A stretch of 64,000 nt of DNA from Eutrophocola sp049446715 (lineage in GTDB: Bacteria > Pseudomonadota > Gammaproteobacteria > Pseudomonadales > Pseudohongiellaceae), in the NCBI GenBank assembly GCA_049446715.1, contig JBMTQX010000010.1:1-64000 (forward strand), in the 5' to 3' direction. The notes under the pieces were generated by a model that did not search any database, had not been told where the DNA came from, and was given only the letters and a program-made list of their open reading frames with translations. How positions within the stretch are numbered: position 1 is the stretch's first letter; each line of letters opens with the position of its first letter. Below, one piece after another: positions 9,892-18,275 of the stretch. The position numbers were made by a program, and so were the translations under genes.

Positions 9892-10800
9892 TCAGATGTC
9901 GAGTTCGCGGGTCAGGTCGAAACCGCCCTTGTCATTCAGTTCAAATTCACCGTCCATGACCGCATACAGCCATGCAGCAGACTTTTTCATGCCGCCCAGC
10001 GGATACAGGTGGCACAGGGTGATGCCGCAATCAGGGTCGTTGGCCTGGTAGTTGGCCAGGTCGCGGGTGATCTTGTCCGGCATGCGGGTGGTCATCAGCT
10101 TGGCGATATTGGCAGCCTGACGGGTCAGTACCCGCATGGACGGACCGATACCACAGGCCTTGGCGTGGGCCATCAGGGTCTTGATTGTGGCCAGGCCAGG
10201 GATGCCGATATGGATTGGCAGTTCGTTGCCTTCGGCGCGGATCTTTTTGTCCCATTCGATGATCGGTTCGGCTTCGAAACAGAACTGGGTGGTGATGTAC
10301 ATGTTCATGCCATGTTCCTTGGCATAGGCATTCTTTTCCAGCAGGGCCTGGGTAACGTCGGCCGGCGGAATGTCAGGTGAGCCTTCCGGGTGACCGGCAA
10401 CGCCGAGAGTCTTGATGCCGTATTTCTGGAACAGGTCCAGGCGCAGAATCTCCATGGAGCTGGAGAAATCACCCACCGGGTTGTCGACACCGCCACCGAT
10501 CAGCAGGGCTTCCTCAACACCGCATTCGTCCTGGAAGATCTTCAGGGTGTCTTCGAAGAACTGCTTGTTGGGAATGGAGCGGGCCGCAAAATGCGGCACG
10601 GGTCTCATGTCCTCGGCATGAAGGCGCTTGACCGTGGCCACGGTGTCCTTGATATCGGAGCCGGGCAGGAAGGTCACGAACACGGTGGTCTTCGGGCGCA
10701 GCAGGTCACGAAAGTCTTCGATCTTGCCGGCACCGCCCGGAGTGACTTCCACAGAAGTGTTTTCCAGGAATTTGAGAATATTTTGTTTATCGTCTGACAT
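9892..10800 (-). CDS. Methylenetetrahydrofolate reductase-like protein
   Basis: A 302-residue protein of the MTHFR family (flavin TIM barrel), but clearly diverged from E. coli MetF. The N-terminal EFFPP signature is replaced by VEVTPGG, which still places a Glu (residue 18) where the catalytic Glu is expected. PHFAARSIPN, LLIGGGVDNP and LGVAGHPEGSPD match the THF- and FAD-binding strands, and ITQF of MetF appears as ITTQFCF. In the family these enzymes interconvert 5,10-methylene-THF and 5-methyl-THF. Such diverged forms accompany THF-dependent demethylases, as metF accompanies ligM in Sphingobium. A LigM-like gene lies 51 kb away, so an oxidising catabolic role is my inference. AGGGTAA is its ribosome site. 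Confidence 0.75.
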   Translation of the reverse strand: MSDDKQNILKFLENTSVEVTPGGAGKIEDFRDLLRPKTTVFVTFLPGSDIKDTVATVKRLHAEDMRPVPHFAARSIPNKQFFEDTLKIFQDECGVEEALLIGGGVDNPVGDFSSSMEILRLDLFQKYGIKTLGVAGHPEGSPDIPPADVTQALLEKNAYAKEHGMNMYITTQFCFEAEPIIEWDKKIRAEGNELPIHIGIPGLATIKTLMAHAKACGIGPSMRVLTRQAANIAKLMTTRMPDKITRDLANYQANDPDCGITLCHLYPLGGMKKSAAWLYAVMDGEFELNDKGGFDLTRELDI

Positions 10801-10902
10801 GGTAATTACCCTGCATCAAGGCCTCTGTTGATTAATGGTGGGCATGCCTTCCCCGGCGCAAACAGCAGTAATCAGAGGGGTTAAAGTCGGAAGGCGGCTA
10901 TT

Positions 10903-12180
10903 TTATAGGCTTGACCGAAGATGGGCAAACGCCGTCATAGCCCCGGTCAACAGCGTCAGGTCGGCCGGGTCGATAACGTAGGGGGGCATGATGTAGACCA
11001 GTTTGCCAAAAGGACGAATCCACACGCCCTGGTCCACGAAAAAGGCCTGGGCCTGCGCCATATCGACCGGTTCCCGCATTTCCAGGACCCCGATGGCGCC
11101 CAGCACCCGCACATCAGCAACCGCATCAATATCGCAACAGGGGGCCAGCTCACGCGCGAGCTGGGCGGCGATATTCGCGACGCTTGCCTGCCAGTCGGTG
11201 CTTTCCAGCAAGCCGATGCTGGCATTGGCACAGGCACAGGCCAGCGGGTTACCCATGAAGGTGGGGCCATGCATGAAGACCCCGCCATCCCGGGAAATGG
11301 TGCTGGCCACCGCTTCGGTGCACAGTGTGGCGGCCAGGGTCATGTAACCGCCCGTCAGGGTCTTGCCCAGGCACATGATGTCCGGTGTGATACCCGCATG
11401 ATTGCAGGCGAACCAGGCGCCGGTGCGGCCAAAGCCGGTGGCGATTTCATCAGCGATCAGCAACACGCCATGGTCGTGACAGAGTTGCCTAACCTTTGCT
11501 AGGTAATCCGCGGAATAAAAGTACATGCGCCCTGCACCCTGGACGATGGGCTCCAGAATGACGGCGGCAATCTCCCGGTGGTGCGCTGCCAGCAGCTGCT
11601 GCATGCTGTGCAGATCGTCATCAATGGCAGCGCCGCCGAAACGGCATTGCGGGGCAGCGGCAAAATACTGCTGCGCCAGGGCACCGGCAAAACGGTCATG
11701 CATGCCGGTGACCGGATCGCACACACTCATGGCGGCAAAAGTGTCGCCATGGTAGCCGTTGCGGATGGCCAGGAATTTGTGGCGCCCGGTTTCGCCGCGG
11801 GCCAGCCAGTACTGCACCGCCATTTTCATAGCGACTTCCACGGCGACCGAACCGCTGTCGCTGAGAAAGACTTTTTCCAGTCCTACCGGGGCATGCCGGA
11901 CCAGCTTGCGGCCCAGTTCCGTGGCCGGGCCATGGGTAATGCCGCCAAACATGACATGGGCCATCTCATCCAGCTGGGTTTTGACGGCGGCATTCATGAC
12001 CGGGTTGTTATAGCCGTGCAGAACGCTCCACCACGACGCCATGCCGTCAACGAGTGAGCGGCCGTCTGCCAGCGTCAGACGCACACCTTCGGCCCGCACG
12101 ACAGGATAGACGGGCAGGGGGTTGTCCATGGAGGTATAGGGATGCCAGAGATGCTGGCGGTCGAAGTCGAGATCAATCAT
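10903..12180 (-). CDS. bioA: Adenosylmethionine-8-amino-7-oxononanoate aminotransferase
   Basis: PLP enzyme that transfers the amino group of S-adenosylmethionine to KAPA, giving DAPA in biotin synthesis. The 425-residue protein begins with the typical DRQHLWHPYTSMDNPLPVY segment. It has SWWSVLHGYNNP, the PLP-contacting SDSGSVAVEVAMKMA, LIADEIATGFGRTG, and the PLP lysine in CLGKTLTGGYM. It is on the minus strand and followed, 102 bases on, by the MTHFR-like gene. Upstream it is separated from the comF-like gene by a palindromic repeat. The bioA/bioBFCD divergence of enterics is kept, but with comF on the bioA side. Confidence 0.96.
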   Translation of the reverse strand: MIDLDFDRQHLWHPYTSMDNPLPVYPVVRAEGVRLTLADGRSLVDGMASWWSVLHGYNNPVMNAAVKTQLDEMAHVMFGGITHGPATELGRKLVRHAPVGLEKVFLSDSGSVAVEVAMKMAVQYWLARGETGRHKFLAIRNGYHGDTFAAMSVCDPVTGMHDRFAGALAQQYFAAAPQCRFGGAAIDDDLHSMQQLLAAHHREIAAVILEPIVQGAGRMYFYSADYLAKVRQLCHDHGVLLIADEIATGFGRTGAWFACNHAGITPDIMCLGKTLTGGYMTLAATLCTEAVASTISRDGGVFMHGPTFMGNPLACACANASIGLLESTDWQASVANIAAQLARELAPCCDIDAVADVRVLGAIGVLEMREPVDMAQAQAFFVDQGVWIRPFGKLVYIMPPYVIDPADLTLLTGAMTAFAHLRSSL

Positions 12181-12212
12181 GCGGGCATTCTAGCGGAAGC
12201 GGCTCTCCAGGC

Positions 12213-12248
12213 GTAGGCAAACGACCCGGCGGGTCTATGCCGGCCTAC
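12213..12248. repeat. REP-like palindrome, family A, copy 1
   Basis: A 36-base palindromic unit whose minus-strand reading begins GTAGGCCGGCATAG, has a short GC-rich stem, and ends with CGTTTGCC. The same pattern recurs at 25259, 38026, 38164, 49618 and 49664. The terminal TAG on the minus strand is the stop codon of the comF-like gene. Confidence 0.8.
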
Positions 12249-12991
12249 AGTATTGTTCTGGCCAGCGCCCATACCTGGACGTCCCCGGCACCGGCCCGGC
12301 GCAGGGTGCGGGCCATGGCGGCCACGGTGCTGCCGGTTGTGACCACGTCATCAATGATGGCGACCCGGGCTTCCTGCGGCAGATGGGCGCCGGGATTGAT
12401 CCGGAACGCGCCCCTCAAGTTGCGCCGGCGTGCTGCTGCGGACAGGCCGGTTTGCTGTGATGTGGCCTTGTGGCGCAAGACCAGGTCGGCCCAGACCGGG
12501 ATAGCGAGCTGCCGGGACAGCCAGCGCGCGATCATCAGCGACTGGTTAAAACCGCGCTGGCGCAGACGTTGGCGGTGCAGCGGCACCGGCACCAGCAACT
12601 CAGGCAGCATGTGATGCCCGGTTCGGGCACCCAGGTGTTGCCCCAGCAAGTCGGTCAGTACCCGGCCGTTGACCGCATGCCCGTAGTATTTGAACCCGGC
12701 AATCATGCCCGTCACCGGGGGCTGATACGCCAGCGCGGCATGGAGGCTGTGCCAGGCCGGCGGCATGGCCAGGCACGAACCACATGGACTATTGGCCGGC
12801 ATGCCGGCGGGCAAAGGCAGGGCGCAGCCAGGGCAGGGATGCACCAGGCGCGGCAGCGTGTGGCGGCAATCCAGGCAAAGGTCCTGCTGCGTATTCCCGG
12901 AACCACGGCAAAGCACGCAGACGGGTGGCAACCACCAGAACTGTATAAATTGTAACCATTGGTAAACTGCTTCTGGGATTCTGGTTGACAT
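12245..12991 (-). CDS. ComF family phosphoribosyltransferase-like protein
   Basis: A 248-residue ComF/GntX-type protein. The N-terminal half has cysteine pairs of a zinc ribbon (CVLC, CLDC, CPGC, CGSC). The C-terminal half is a type I phosphoribosyltransferase fold with the PRPP-loop VAIIDDVVTTGST near residue 213 and the family segment LLVPVPLHRQRLRQRGFNQ. ComF proteins support DNA uptake in naturally transformable bacteria; GntX-like members are linked to growth on gluconate, so a competence role is not certain. The start codon overlaps the proposed BirA operator and the gene is divergent from bioB, the common place for comF beside bio genes in gammaproteobacteria. Its stop codon lies in a REP-like repeat. 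Confidence 0.88.
   Translation of the reverse strand: MSTRIPEAVYQWLQFIQFWWLPPVCVLCRGSGNTQQDLCLDCRHTLPRLVHPCPGCALPLPAGMPANSPCGSCLAMPPAWHSLHAALAYQPPVTGMIAGFKYYGHAVNGRVLTDLLGQHLGARTGHHMLPELLVPVPLHRQRLRQRGFNQSLMIARWLSRQLAIPVWADLVLRHKATSQQTGLSAAARRRNLRGAFRINPGAHLPQEARVAIIDDVVTTGSTVAAMARTLRRAGAGDVQVWALARTIL
12960..12991. promoter_or_regulatory. Probable BirA (biotin repressor) operator with bioB promoter -35
   Basis: Two half sites, TGGTAAACT (12960-12968) and GGTTGACAT (12983-12991), are separated by exactly 14 bases. The known BirA operator is TTGTAAACC-N14/15-GGTTTACAA, so each half matches at 7 of 9. A TTGACA (12985-12990) lies in the right half, as expected if BirA blocks RNA polymerase. It sits between divergent comF and bioB. 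Confidence 0.6.
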
Positions 12992-13136
12992 GATAAACTG
13001 CGCGCTGACCTGTTCAGCTCCCAGTCTAGTCGCGATCGGGATGGCTGCCAGATCACCCGTTTACTGTTTTTAACCATGGCTGTTTCACCATCTGGATGAA
13101 TCACTGTTGCCTTTACAGCTGCCCAGGAAAACCCGT

Positions 13137-14168
13137 ATGACAGATTCTCTTCGCCACGACTGGTCCTTCGAGGAAGTGCAGTCACTTTACGCCCTGCCGT
13201 TCAACGACCTGCTGTTCCGTGCCCACAGCGTGCACCGGGAAAATTTCGACCCCAATGCGGTTCAGGTCAGCACACTGCTTTCCATCAAGACCGGGGCCTG
13301 TCCGGAAGACTGCAAATACTGTTCGCAAAGTGGCCACTACAACACCGAACTGGAACGGGAAAAACTGCTGGCCGTGGAAAAGGTGCTGGAAGAGGCACGC
13401 AAGGCCAAGGCCAATGGCGCTTCACGTTTCTGCATGGGCGCGGCCTGGAAGCATCCGTCTGCCAAGGACTTTCCACACGTGCTGGACATGGTGAAAGGGG
13501 TGCGTGCCCTAGGCATGGAAACCTGCATGACGCTGGGTGCCCTGAGCAAGGAGCAGAGCGAGGCCCTGGCTGAAGCCGGACTGGATTACTACAACCACAA
13601 CATCGACACCTCGCGTGATTACTACAAGACCATTATCAGCACGCGCACCTTTGAAGGCCGCCTGGATACGCTCGCCAATGTCCGAGATGCCGGCATCAAG
13701 GTCTGTTCAGGCGGTATTGTTGGCATGGGCGAAAGCGACAATGACCGTATCGAGTTCCTGCGGGAACTGGCCAACCTGCCCGTGCATCCCGACAGTGTGC
13801 CGATCAACAACCTGGTCAAGATCAAGGGTACGCCCCTGGAGGATGCCGAGGACATCGATCCCTTTGATTTCATCCGCATGATCGCCGTGGCGCGCATCCT
13901 GATGCCAAAGTCGCATGTCAGGCTGTCAGCCGGTCGCGAGCAGATGAACGACCAGATGCAGGCGATGTGTTTTTTTGCCGGTGCCAACTCGATTTTCTAT
14001 GGCGAAAAACTGCTGACCACCTCCAACCCGCTGGAAAATGACGATATGCAGTTGTTCGCCAAACTGGGCATTCACCCGATGGAAATCGAGGTGCACACAG
14101 ATGGTGAGCTGCTCATGGACCCGCCACGTCCTGCCGCCTCTGTCTACTACGATGCCATGAACGGGTGA
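13137..14168 (+). CDS. bioB: Biotin synthase
   Basis: Radical SAM enzyme that inserts sulfur into dethiobiotin. The 343-residue protein has the radical SAM triad C-x3-C-x2-C in GACPEDCKYCSQSGHY near residue 56, YYNHNIDTS for dethiobiotin binding, and the 2Fe-2S ligand residues further on: Cys in FCMGAAW, Cys in ETCMTLG, Cys in KVCSGGIVGMGE and Arg in VRLSAGREQM. The start is ATG 13137 with AGGAAAA ahead; an upstream TTG at 13107 would add unconserved residues. It is first in a bioBFCD operon (22-base gap to bioF) and is probably repressed by BirA. Confidence 0.97.
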   Translation: MTDSLRHDWSFEEVQSLYALPFNDLLFRAHSVHRENFDPNAVQVSTLLSIKTGACPEDCKYCSQSGHYNTELEREKLLAVEKVLEEARKAKANGASRFCMGAAWKHPSAKDFPHVLDMVKGVRALGMETCMTLGALSKEQSEALAEAGLDYYNHNIDTSRDYYKTIISTRTFEGRLDTLANVRDAGIKVCSGGIVGMGESDNDRIEFLRELANLPVHPDSVPINNLVKIKGTPLEDAEDIDPFDFIRMIAVARILMPKSHVRLSAGREQMNDQMQAMCFFAGANSIFYGEKLLTTSNPLENDDMQLFAKLGIHPMEIEVHTDGELLMDPPRPAASVYYDAMNG

Positions 14169-14190
14169 CGTTGCCACTGTCCTCCCCGTT

Positions 14191-15396
14191 GTGAACAGCT
14201 TTCGCCAGTCATTGCGCGCTGCACTCGATGAACGGCAGCAGGCTTCCCTGCTGCGTCGCCGCCGCACCCTGCACTCACCACAGGGCAGCGAAATCATTCT
14301 CGATGGCGAACACGTCACCAGTTTCTGCAGCAATGACTACCTCGGCCTGGCAGGCCATCCGGATGTGATCCAGGCCTTTCATGATGGCCTGGAACAGTTT
14401 GGCGCCGGCAGCGGGGCCTCACACCTGGTCTGTGGTCATGCCGCGCCGCACCAGGCCCTGGAAGAGGAACTGGCCGCCTTTACCGGACGCAGTCGCGCGC
14501 TGGTGTTTTCCAGCGGTTTCATGGCCAATGTTGGTGTGATCACCACGTTGCTCGGCAAGGGCGACGCCGTGTTCGAGGATCGCCTTAACCATGCCTCACT
14601 GCTTGATGGCGGCCTGTTCAGTGGCGCGGCCTTCAAGCGTTATCCGCATCTGGATGCAGAAGCGCTGGCATCCCTGCTGGAGAAAACCACCGGAAAACGC
14701 CGACTGGTCGTCACCGATGGCGTGTTCAGCATGGATGGTGACATGGCCAAACTGCCTGAGCTGATCGATGTCTCGGCAGCTGCCGATGCCCTGCTCATGG
14801 TCGATGATGCGCACGGCTTCGGCGTACTCGGGCAACAGGGCGGTGGCACCGTCGCTCACTGGCAGGAGCAGGGCTGCACGATCGATGAAGACAACCTGCC
14901 GGTACTGGTTGGTACGTTCGGCAAGGCCTTTGGTGGCAGCGGCGCTTTTGTTGCCGGCAGTACCGAGTTGATCGACACCCTGATCCAGTTCTGCCGTCCC
15001 TACATCTATACCACCGCCATGCCGCCGGCCCAGGCTGAAGCCTTGCGCATGAGTCTCAAGCTGGTAATCAAGGACAAATGGCGAAGGCAGTACCTGGGCC
15101 AGCTGATCACCCGCTTCCGGCAGCACTGTGAAGAACTGGGCCTGTCGTTGCTGCCGTCCATGACGCCAATTCAGGCCGTCGTGCTGGGCGATGTCGAGCT
15201 CACGTTACAGGCCTGTGACCTGCTGCTGTCTGAAGGCCTGTATGTATCCGCGATTCGCCCGCCCACGGTGCCGGCTGGTACCGCGCGCCTGCGCGTGACC
15301 TTCAGCGCCATTCATACCGAAGGCCAGTTCGACAAACTGCTGGTGGGTATGGCCAGGGTTGCTCACCTGGTGGCCAGCCGTGGAGACAGGACATGA
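14191..15396 (+). CDS. bioF: 8-amino-7-oxononanoate synthase
   Basis: PLP enzyme that condenses pimeloyl-ACP with L-alanine to form KAPA. The 401-residue protein starts at GTG 14191. Family segments include FCSNDYLGLAGHPDV near residue 46, GSGASHLVCGH, the PLP-stacking region LVFSSGFMANVG, DDAHGFGVLG with the Asp that contacts PLP nitrogen, and VGTFGKAFGGSGAFV with the PLP lysine. Its stop codon overlaps the bioC start (ATGA), so translation is coupled. Confidence 0.96.
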   Translation: MNSFRQSLRAALDERQQASLLRRRRTLHSPQGSEIILDGEHVTSFCSNDYLGLAGHPDVIQAFHDGLEQFGAGSGASHLVCGHAAPHQALEEELAAFTGRSRALVFSSGFMANVGVITTLLGKGDAVFEDRLNHASLLDGGLFSGAAFKRYPHLDAEALASLLEKTTGKRRLVVTDGVFSMDGDMAKLPELIDVSAAADALLMVDDAHGFGVLGQQGGGTVAHWQEQGCTIDEDNLPVLVGTFGKAFGGSGAFVAGSTELIDTLIQFCRPYIYTTAMPPAQAEALRMSLKLVIKDKWRRQYLGQLITRFRQHCEELGLSLLPSMTPIQAVVLGDVELTLQACDLLLSEGLYVSAIRPPTVPAGTARLRVTFSAIHTEGQFDKLLVGMARVAHLVASRGDRT

Positions 15397-16187
15397 CTGT
15401 TTGCCAGCCCTTGCCAGAGCTGGCCCGGGTGGCGCGCTCATTCGGCCGCGCCGCGCAACAATACGACCAGCATGCGCGTCTGCAACGGGATGTGGCGGAT
15501 CGGCTGATTGCCGCAGTGGATGTGGAACACGTGCAATGCATTCTCGATGCCGGCAGTGGTACGGGTTATTGCGCGCGCCAGCTGGCATCACGTCATCCCG
15601 AAGCAACCCTGATCAACCTGGACATTGCCGAACCCATGCTTGCTTATGCACGACAGAGGTCTGCGCCTGCTTGCCAGGCATGGGTGTGCAGCGATGCGCA
15701 GGCCATGCCGTTCCGGGACAACAGTTTTGATCTGGCGGTATCCAGCCTGACCATCCAGTGGTGTCCGGATCTGGCAACCTTCTTTGCCGAACTGCATCGG
15801 GTGCTGTTACCGGGCGGGCGGGCCTGGATCAGCACGCTGGCCCTCAACACCCTGCAGGAACTGCGGGCAAGCTGGGCCGCCGTAGATGGCCATGTGCATG
15901 TGAACCGCTTTTTGCCACTGGATGTCATTCGGGCCGCGGTAGAGTCTGCGCCTTTTACCCGTATTGATGTGCATAACACGGCGGTTTGTTATTACTACGA
16001 GTCGCTGTCTGCGCTGACCACTGAACTGAAAGGAATCGGTGCCAGCAACCGTAACCCCCAACAACCGACAGGTCTGACCGGCAAACAGAAACTGCAACAG
16101 CTCAGGACCGCTTTCGAGCGCGGCCGGATTGCCGGCAAGGGCATTCCTGTCACCTATGATCTCGTGACCATTGCCGTGGAGAAGTAA
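15393..16187 (+). CDS. bioC: Malonyl-ACP O-methyltransferase
   Basis: SAM-dependent methyltransferase that methylates malonyl-ACP so it can prime pimelate synthesis by the fatty acid enzymes. The 264-residue protein has SAM motif I ILDAGSGTGYCARQL near residue 50, an acidic LINLDIAEPML as motif II, DAQAMPFRDNSFDLAVSSL as post-motif region, and the C-terminal GLTGKQKLQQL typical of BioC. It overlaps bioF by 4 bases and precedes bioD by 6. The partner esterase BioH (or equivalent) is not in the operon and must be encoded elsewhere. Confidence 0.94.
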   Translation: MTVCQPLPELARVARSFGRAAQQYDQHARLQRDVADRLIAAVDVEHVQCILDAGSGTGYCARQLASRHPEATLINLDIAEPMLAYARQRSAPACQAWVCSDAQAMPFRDNSFDLAVSSLTIQWCPDLATFFAELHRVLLPGGRAWISTLALNTLQELRASWAAVDGHVHVNRFLPLDVIRAAVESAPFTRIDVHNTAVCYYYESLSALTTELKGIGASNRNPQQPTGLTGKQKLQQLRTAFERGRIAGKGIPVTYDLVTIAVEK

Positions 16188-16193
16188 CCTGTT

Positions 16194-16877
16194 ATGGCCG
16201 CCACGTTTTTTATTACCGGTACCGATACTGATGCAGGCAAAACCCACGTGGCGGGAGCCTTGCTGGCTGCAGCAAAAGCCCGGGGTCTGACAACGGCGGC
16301 CCTGAAGCCGGTTGCGGCAGGTACCGTGGCCACACCCGAAGGCATGTGCAATGAAGACGTCATGGCGCTGGCGGCACAGTGCACGGAAGAGCTTGCGCTG
16401 GCTGAAATCAATCCGGTGTGTTTCGATGAACCGATAGCGCCCCATATTGCTGCCGTCAATGTAGGCGTGGACCTGGCTGCCGCCACCCTCGCAGAACAGT
16501 GCCAACAGGTGCTGGCGCGCAAGGCTGACCTGACTGTCGTGGAAGGGGCAGGGGGCTGGAAGGTGCCTTTGAATGCGCAGGAAACCCTGGCTGACCTGGT
16601 CAGGCTGCTCGATATACCGGTCATCCTGGTGGTGGGCATGAAACTGGGCTGCCTCAATCATGCCCTGCTGACAGCGCAGGCGATCGCAGCCGATGGCCTG
16701 CCCCTGGCCGGTTGGGTAGCCAATCGTATTGATCCCGCAATGGCCCGCTACCAGGAAAACCGAGAGACCCTGGAACAGCTACTGCCAGCGCCGTTGCTGG
16801 CCGAGATGCCGCGCCTGCTGCCGGGTGATTCCGGTGCACAATACTGGAATCTGGACAGGTTGCTGACGAAAGGTTGA
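16194..16877 (+). CDS. bioD: Dethiobiotin synthetase
   Basis: ATP-dependent carboxylation of DAPA to dethiobiotin. The 227-residue protein has the BioD P-loop GTDTDAGKTHVAGALL near residue 8, the substrate lysine in ALKPVAAG, VEGAGGWKVPLN near residue 118, and the purine-base segment WVANRIDP. It ends the bioBFCD run, 6 bases after bioC. No clear terminator follows; a separate promoter for trhO lies in the next gap. Confidence 0.95.
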   Translation: MAATFFITGTDTDAGKTHVAGALLAAAKARGLTTAALKPVAAGTVATPEGMCNEDVMALAAQCTEELALAEINPVCFDEPIAPHIAAVNVGVDLAAATLAEQCQQVLARKADLTVVEGAGGWKVPLNAQETLADLVRLLDIPVILVVGMKLGCLNHALLTAQAIAADGLPLAGWVANRIDPAMARYQENRETLEQLLPAPLLAEMPRLLPGDSGAQYWNLDRLLTKG

Positions 16878-16944
16878 TCCTTGTCCCATAGCCCCCAATG
16901 ATGCTGCACGGCATCTGAACGCTGCCCGTCAACATGACCCGGCA

Positions 16945-16974
16945 TGGACGCTTTGCCGCGCAAGCCGGTATAAT
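16945..16974 (+). promoter_or_regulatory. Candidate promoter of trhO
   Basis: A perfect TATAAT at 16969-16974 with a weak -35 (TGGACG, 16945-16950, 18-base spacer), 53 bases before the trhO start. Confidence 0.45.
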
Positions 16975-17027
16975 CGCCCCCGCATTTTGCTCCGGATTTA
17001 CGCTCCGAACCGCAGAAGGAACATCTC

Positions 17028-18041
17028 ATGACATCATCACCACAACGACCTGTCGTCGTTTGTGCGCTTTATCATTTCGTCCGGCTGGACAATTTCGAAG
17101 CCCTGCGCGAACCGCTCCTGCAACAACTGAATGACCACGAGGTCAAAGGCACACTCCTGCTGGCCGAAGAAGGCATCAACGGCACCATTGCCGGCAGCCG
17201 TGAAGGCATTGATGAGGTGCTGGCCTGGCTGAAAAGTGACTCCAGGCTGTCAGGACTGGATCACAAGGAATCCTTCGATGACGAGGTGCCGTTTTACCGC
17301 GCCAAGGTCAAGCTGAAGAAGGAGATTGTCACCATGGGGGTGGAAGGTATCGATCCGAATCGCAAGGTTGGTACCCATATCAAACCGAAAGACTGGAATG
17401 CCGTGATTTCCGATCCGGATGTGCTGCTGATCGACACGCGCAATGCCTATGAAGTGGAAATCGGCACGTTCGCCAATGCCGTCGATCCGAAGACCGAGAG
17501 CTTTCGTGAATTTCCGCAATACGTGAAGGAGCACCTGGATCCGGCCAGGCATAAAAAGATTGCCATGTTCTGCACCGGCGGCATCCGCTGTGAAAAGTCC
17601 ACGGCCTATCTCAAGGAACAGGGCTTCGACGAGGTCTATCACCTGGAAGGGGGCATCCTGAAATACCTGGAAGAGGTGCCCGAGGAAGAGTCCCTCTGGC
17701 GTGGCGAATGTTTTGTCTTTGATAACCGGGTGGCGGTAAACCACAGCCTGGAGAAAGGCGGATACGACCAGTGCCATGCCTGTCGCCTGCCCATCACTGA
17801 GGCAGACAAGCAAAGTGAGCAGTATGAAAAAGGGGTCAGCTGTCCGCGCTGTTATGCGCGCCAGACACCCGACCAGAAAGCGCGCTTTCGGGAACGCGAG
17901 CGCCAGATGAGCCTGGCTTCACAGCGTGGTGAAACCCACCTTGGGTCCGAGGTCACAGCCGTGATAGAGGCGCGCAAGCAGGAAAAGGAGCTGTTCAAGC
18001 AGGAGCAGCAGCGTCATGAAAAATCACGGGTGCAGCCATGA
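17028..18041 (+). CDS. trhO: tRNA uridine(34) hydroxylase (rhodanese family, YceA)
   Basis: Oxygen-dependent hydroxylation of uridine 34 in certain tRNAs, the first step toward 5-(carboxy)methoxyuridine. The 337-residue protein has the N-terminal UPF0176/YceA domain (LLLAEEGINGTIAGS near residue 48, KVKLKKEIVTMG). A central rhodanese domain carries the active Cys in FCTGGIRCEKS near residue 183. C-terminal paired cysteines (CHAC, CPRC) form a probable zinc site, and a charged tail ends the protein. AGAAGGAAC precedes the start. It is monocistronic by its own promoter. Length and motif order match the longer TrhO form. Confidence 0.93.
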   Translation: MTSSPQRPVVVCALYHFVRLDNFEALREPLLQQLNDHEVKGTLLLAEEGINGTIAGSREGIDEVLAWLKSDSRLSGLDHKESFDDEVPFYRAKVKLKKEIVTMGVEGIDPNRKVGTHIKPKDWNAVISDPDVLLIDTRNAYEVEIGTFANAVDPKTESFREFPQYVKEHLDPARHKKIAMFCTGGIRCEKSTAYLKEQGFDEVYHLEGGILKYLEEVPEEESLWRGECFVFDNRVAVNHSLEKGGYDQCHACRLPITEADKQSEQYEKGVSCPRCYARQTPDQKARFRERERQMSLASQRGETHLGSEVTAVIEARKQEKELFKQEQQRHEKSRVQP

Positions 18042-18201
18042 GCGCCATACGCGCTGAACGCAAGAGCCACGAACTTGATATCGATCATGCTGAAGCCGTC
18101 CAACTGCCTGAAATTTCAGGTTTTCATGATTTTTTCTTATTCCGCAGGTAGTCTTGGCAGTTCGGAAAATCCGGGCTGACGGTGACATCCCGCCAGGCCA
18201 G

Positions 18202-18269
18202 GCGACAACAACAAGACAACAAGACAACAACAAGAAAACGCACAACAAAACGAACGACAAAACGGGAAA
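18202..18269 (+). repeat. CAA/ACAAG-rich low-complexity leader
   Basis: A 68-base stretch of repeated ACAAC and ACAAG units, almost free of T and poor in G, ends at the ribosome site of the cytochrome gene. It lies in the 234-base gap after trhO and is probably part of the 5' leader of the next gene. Confidence 0.6.
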
Positions 18270-18275
18270 GACCTT

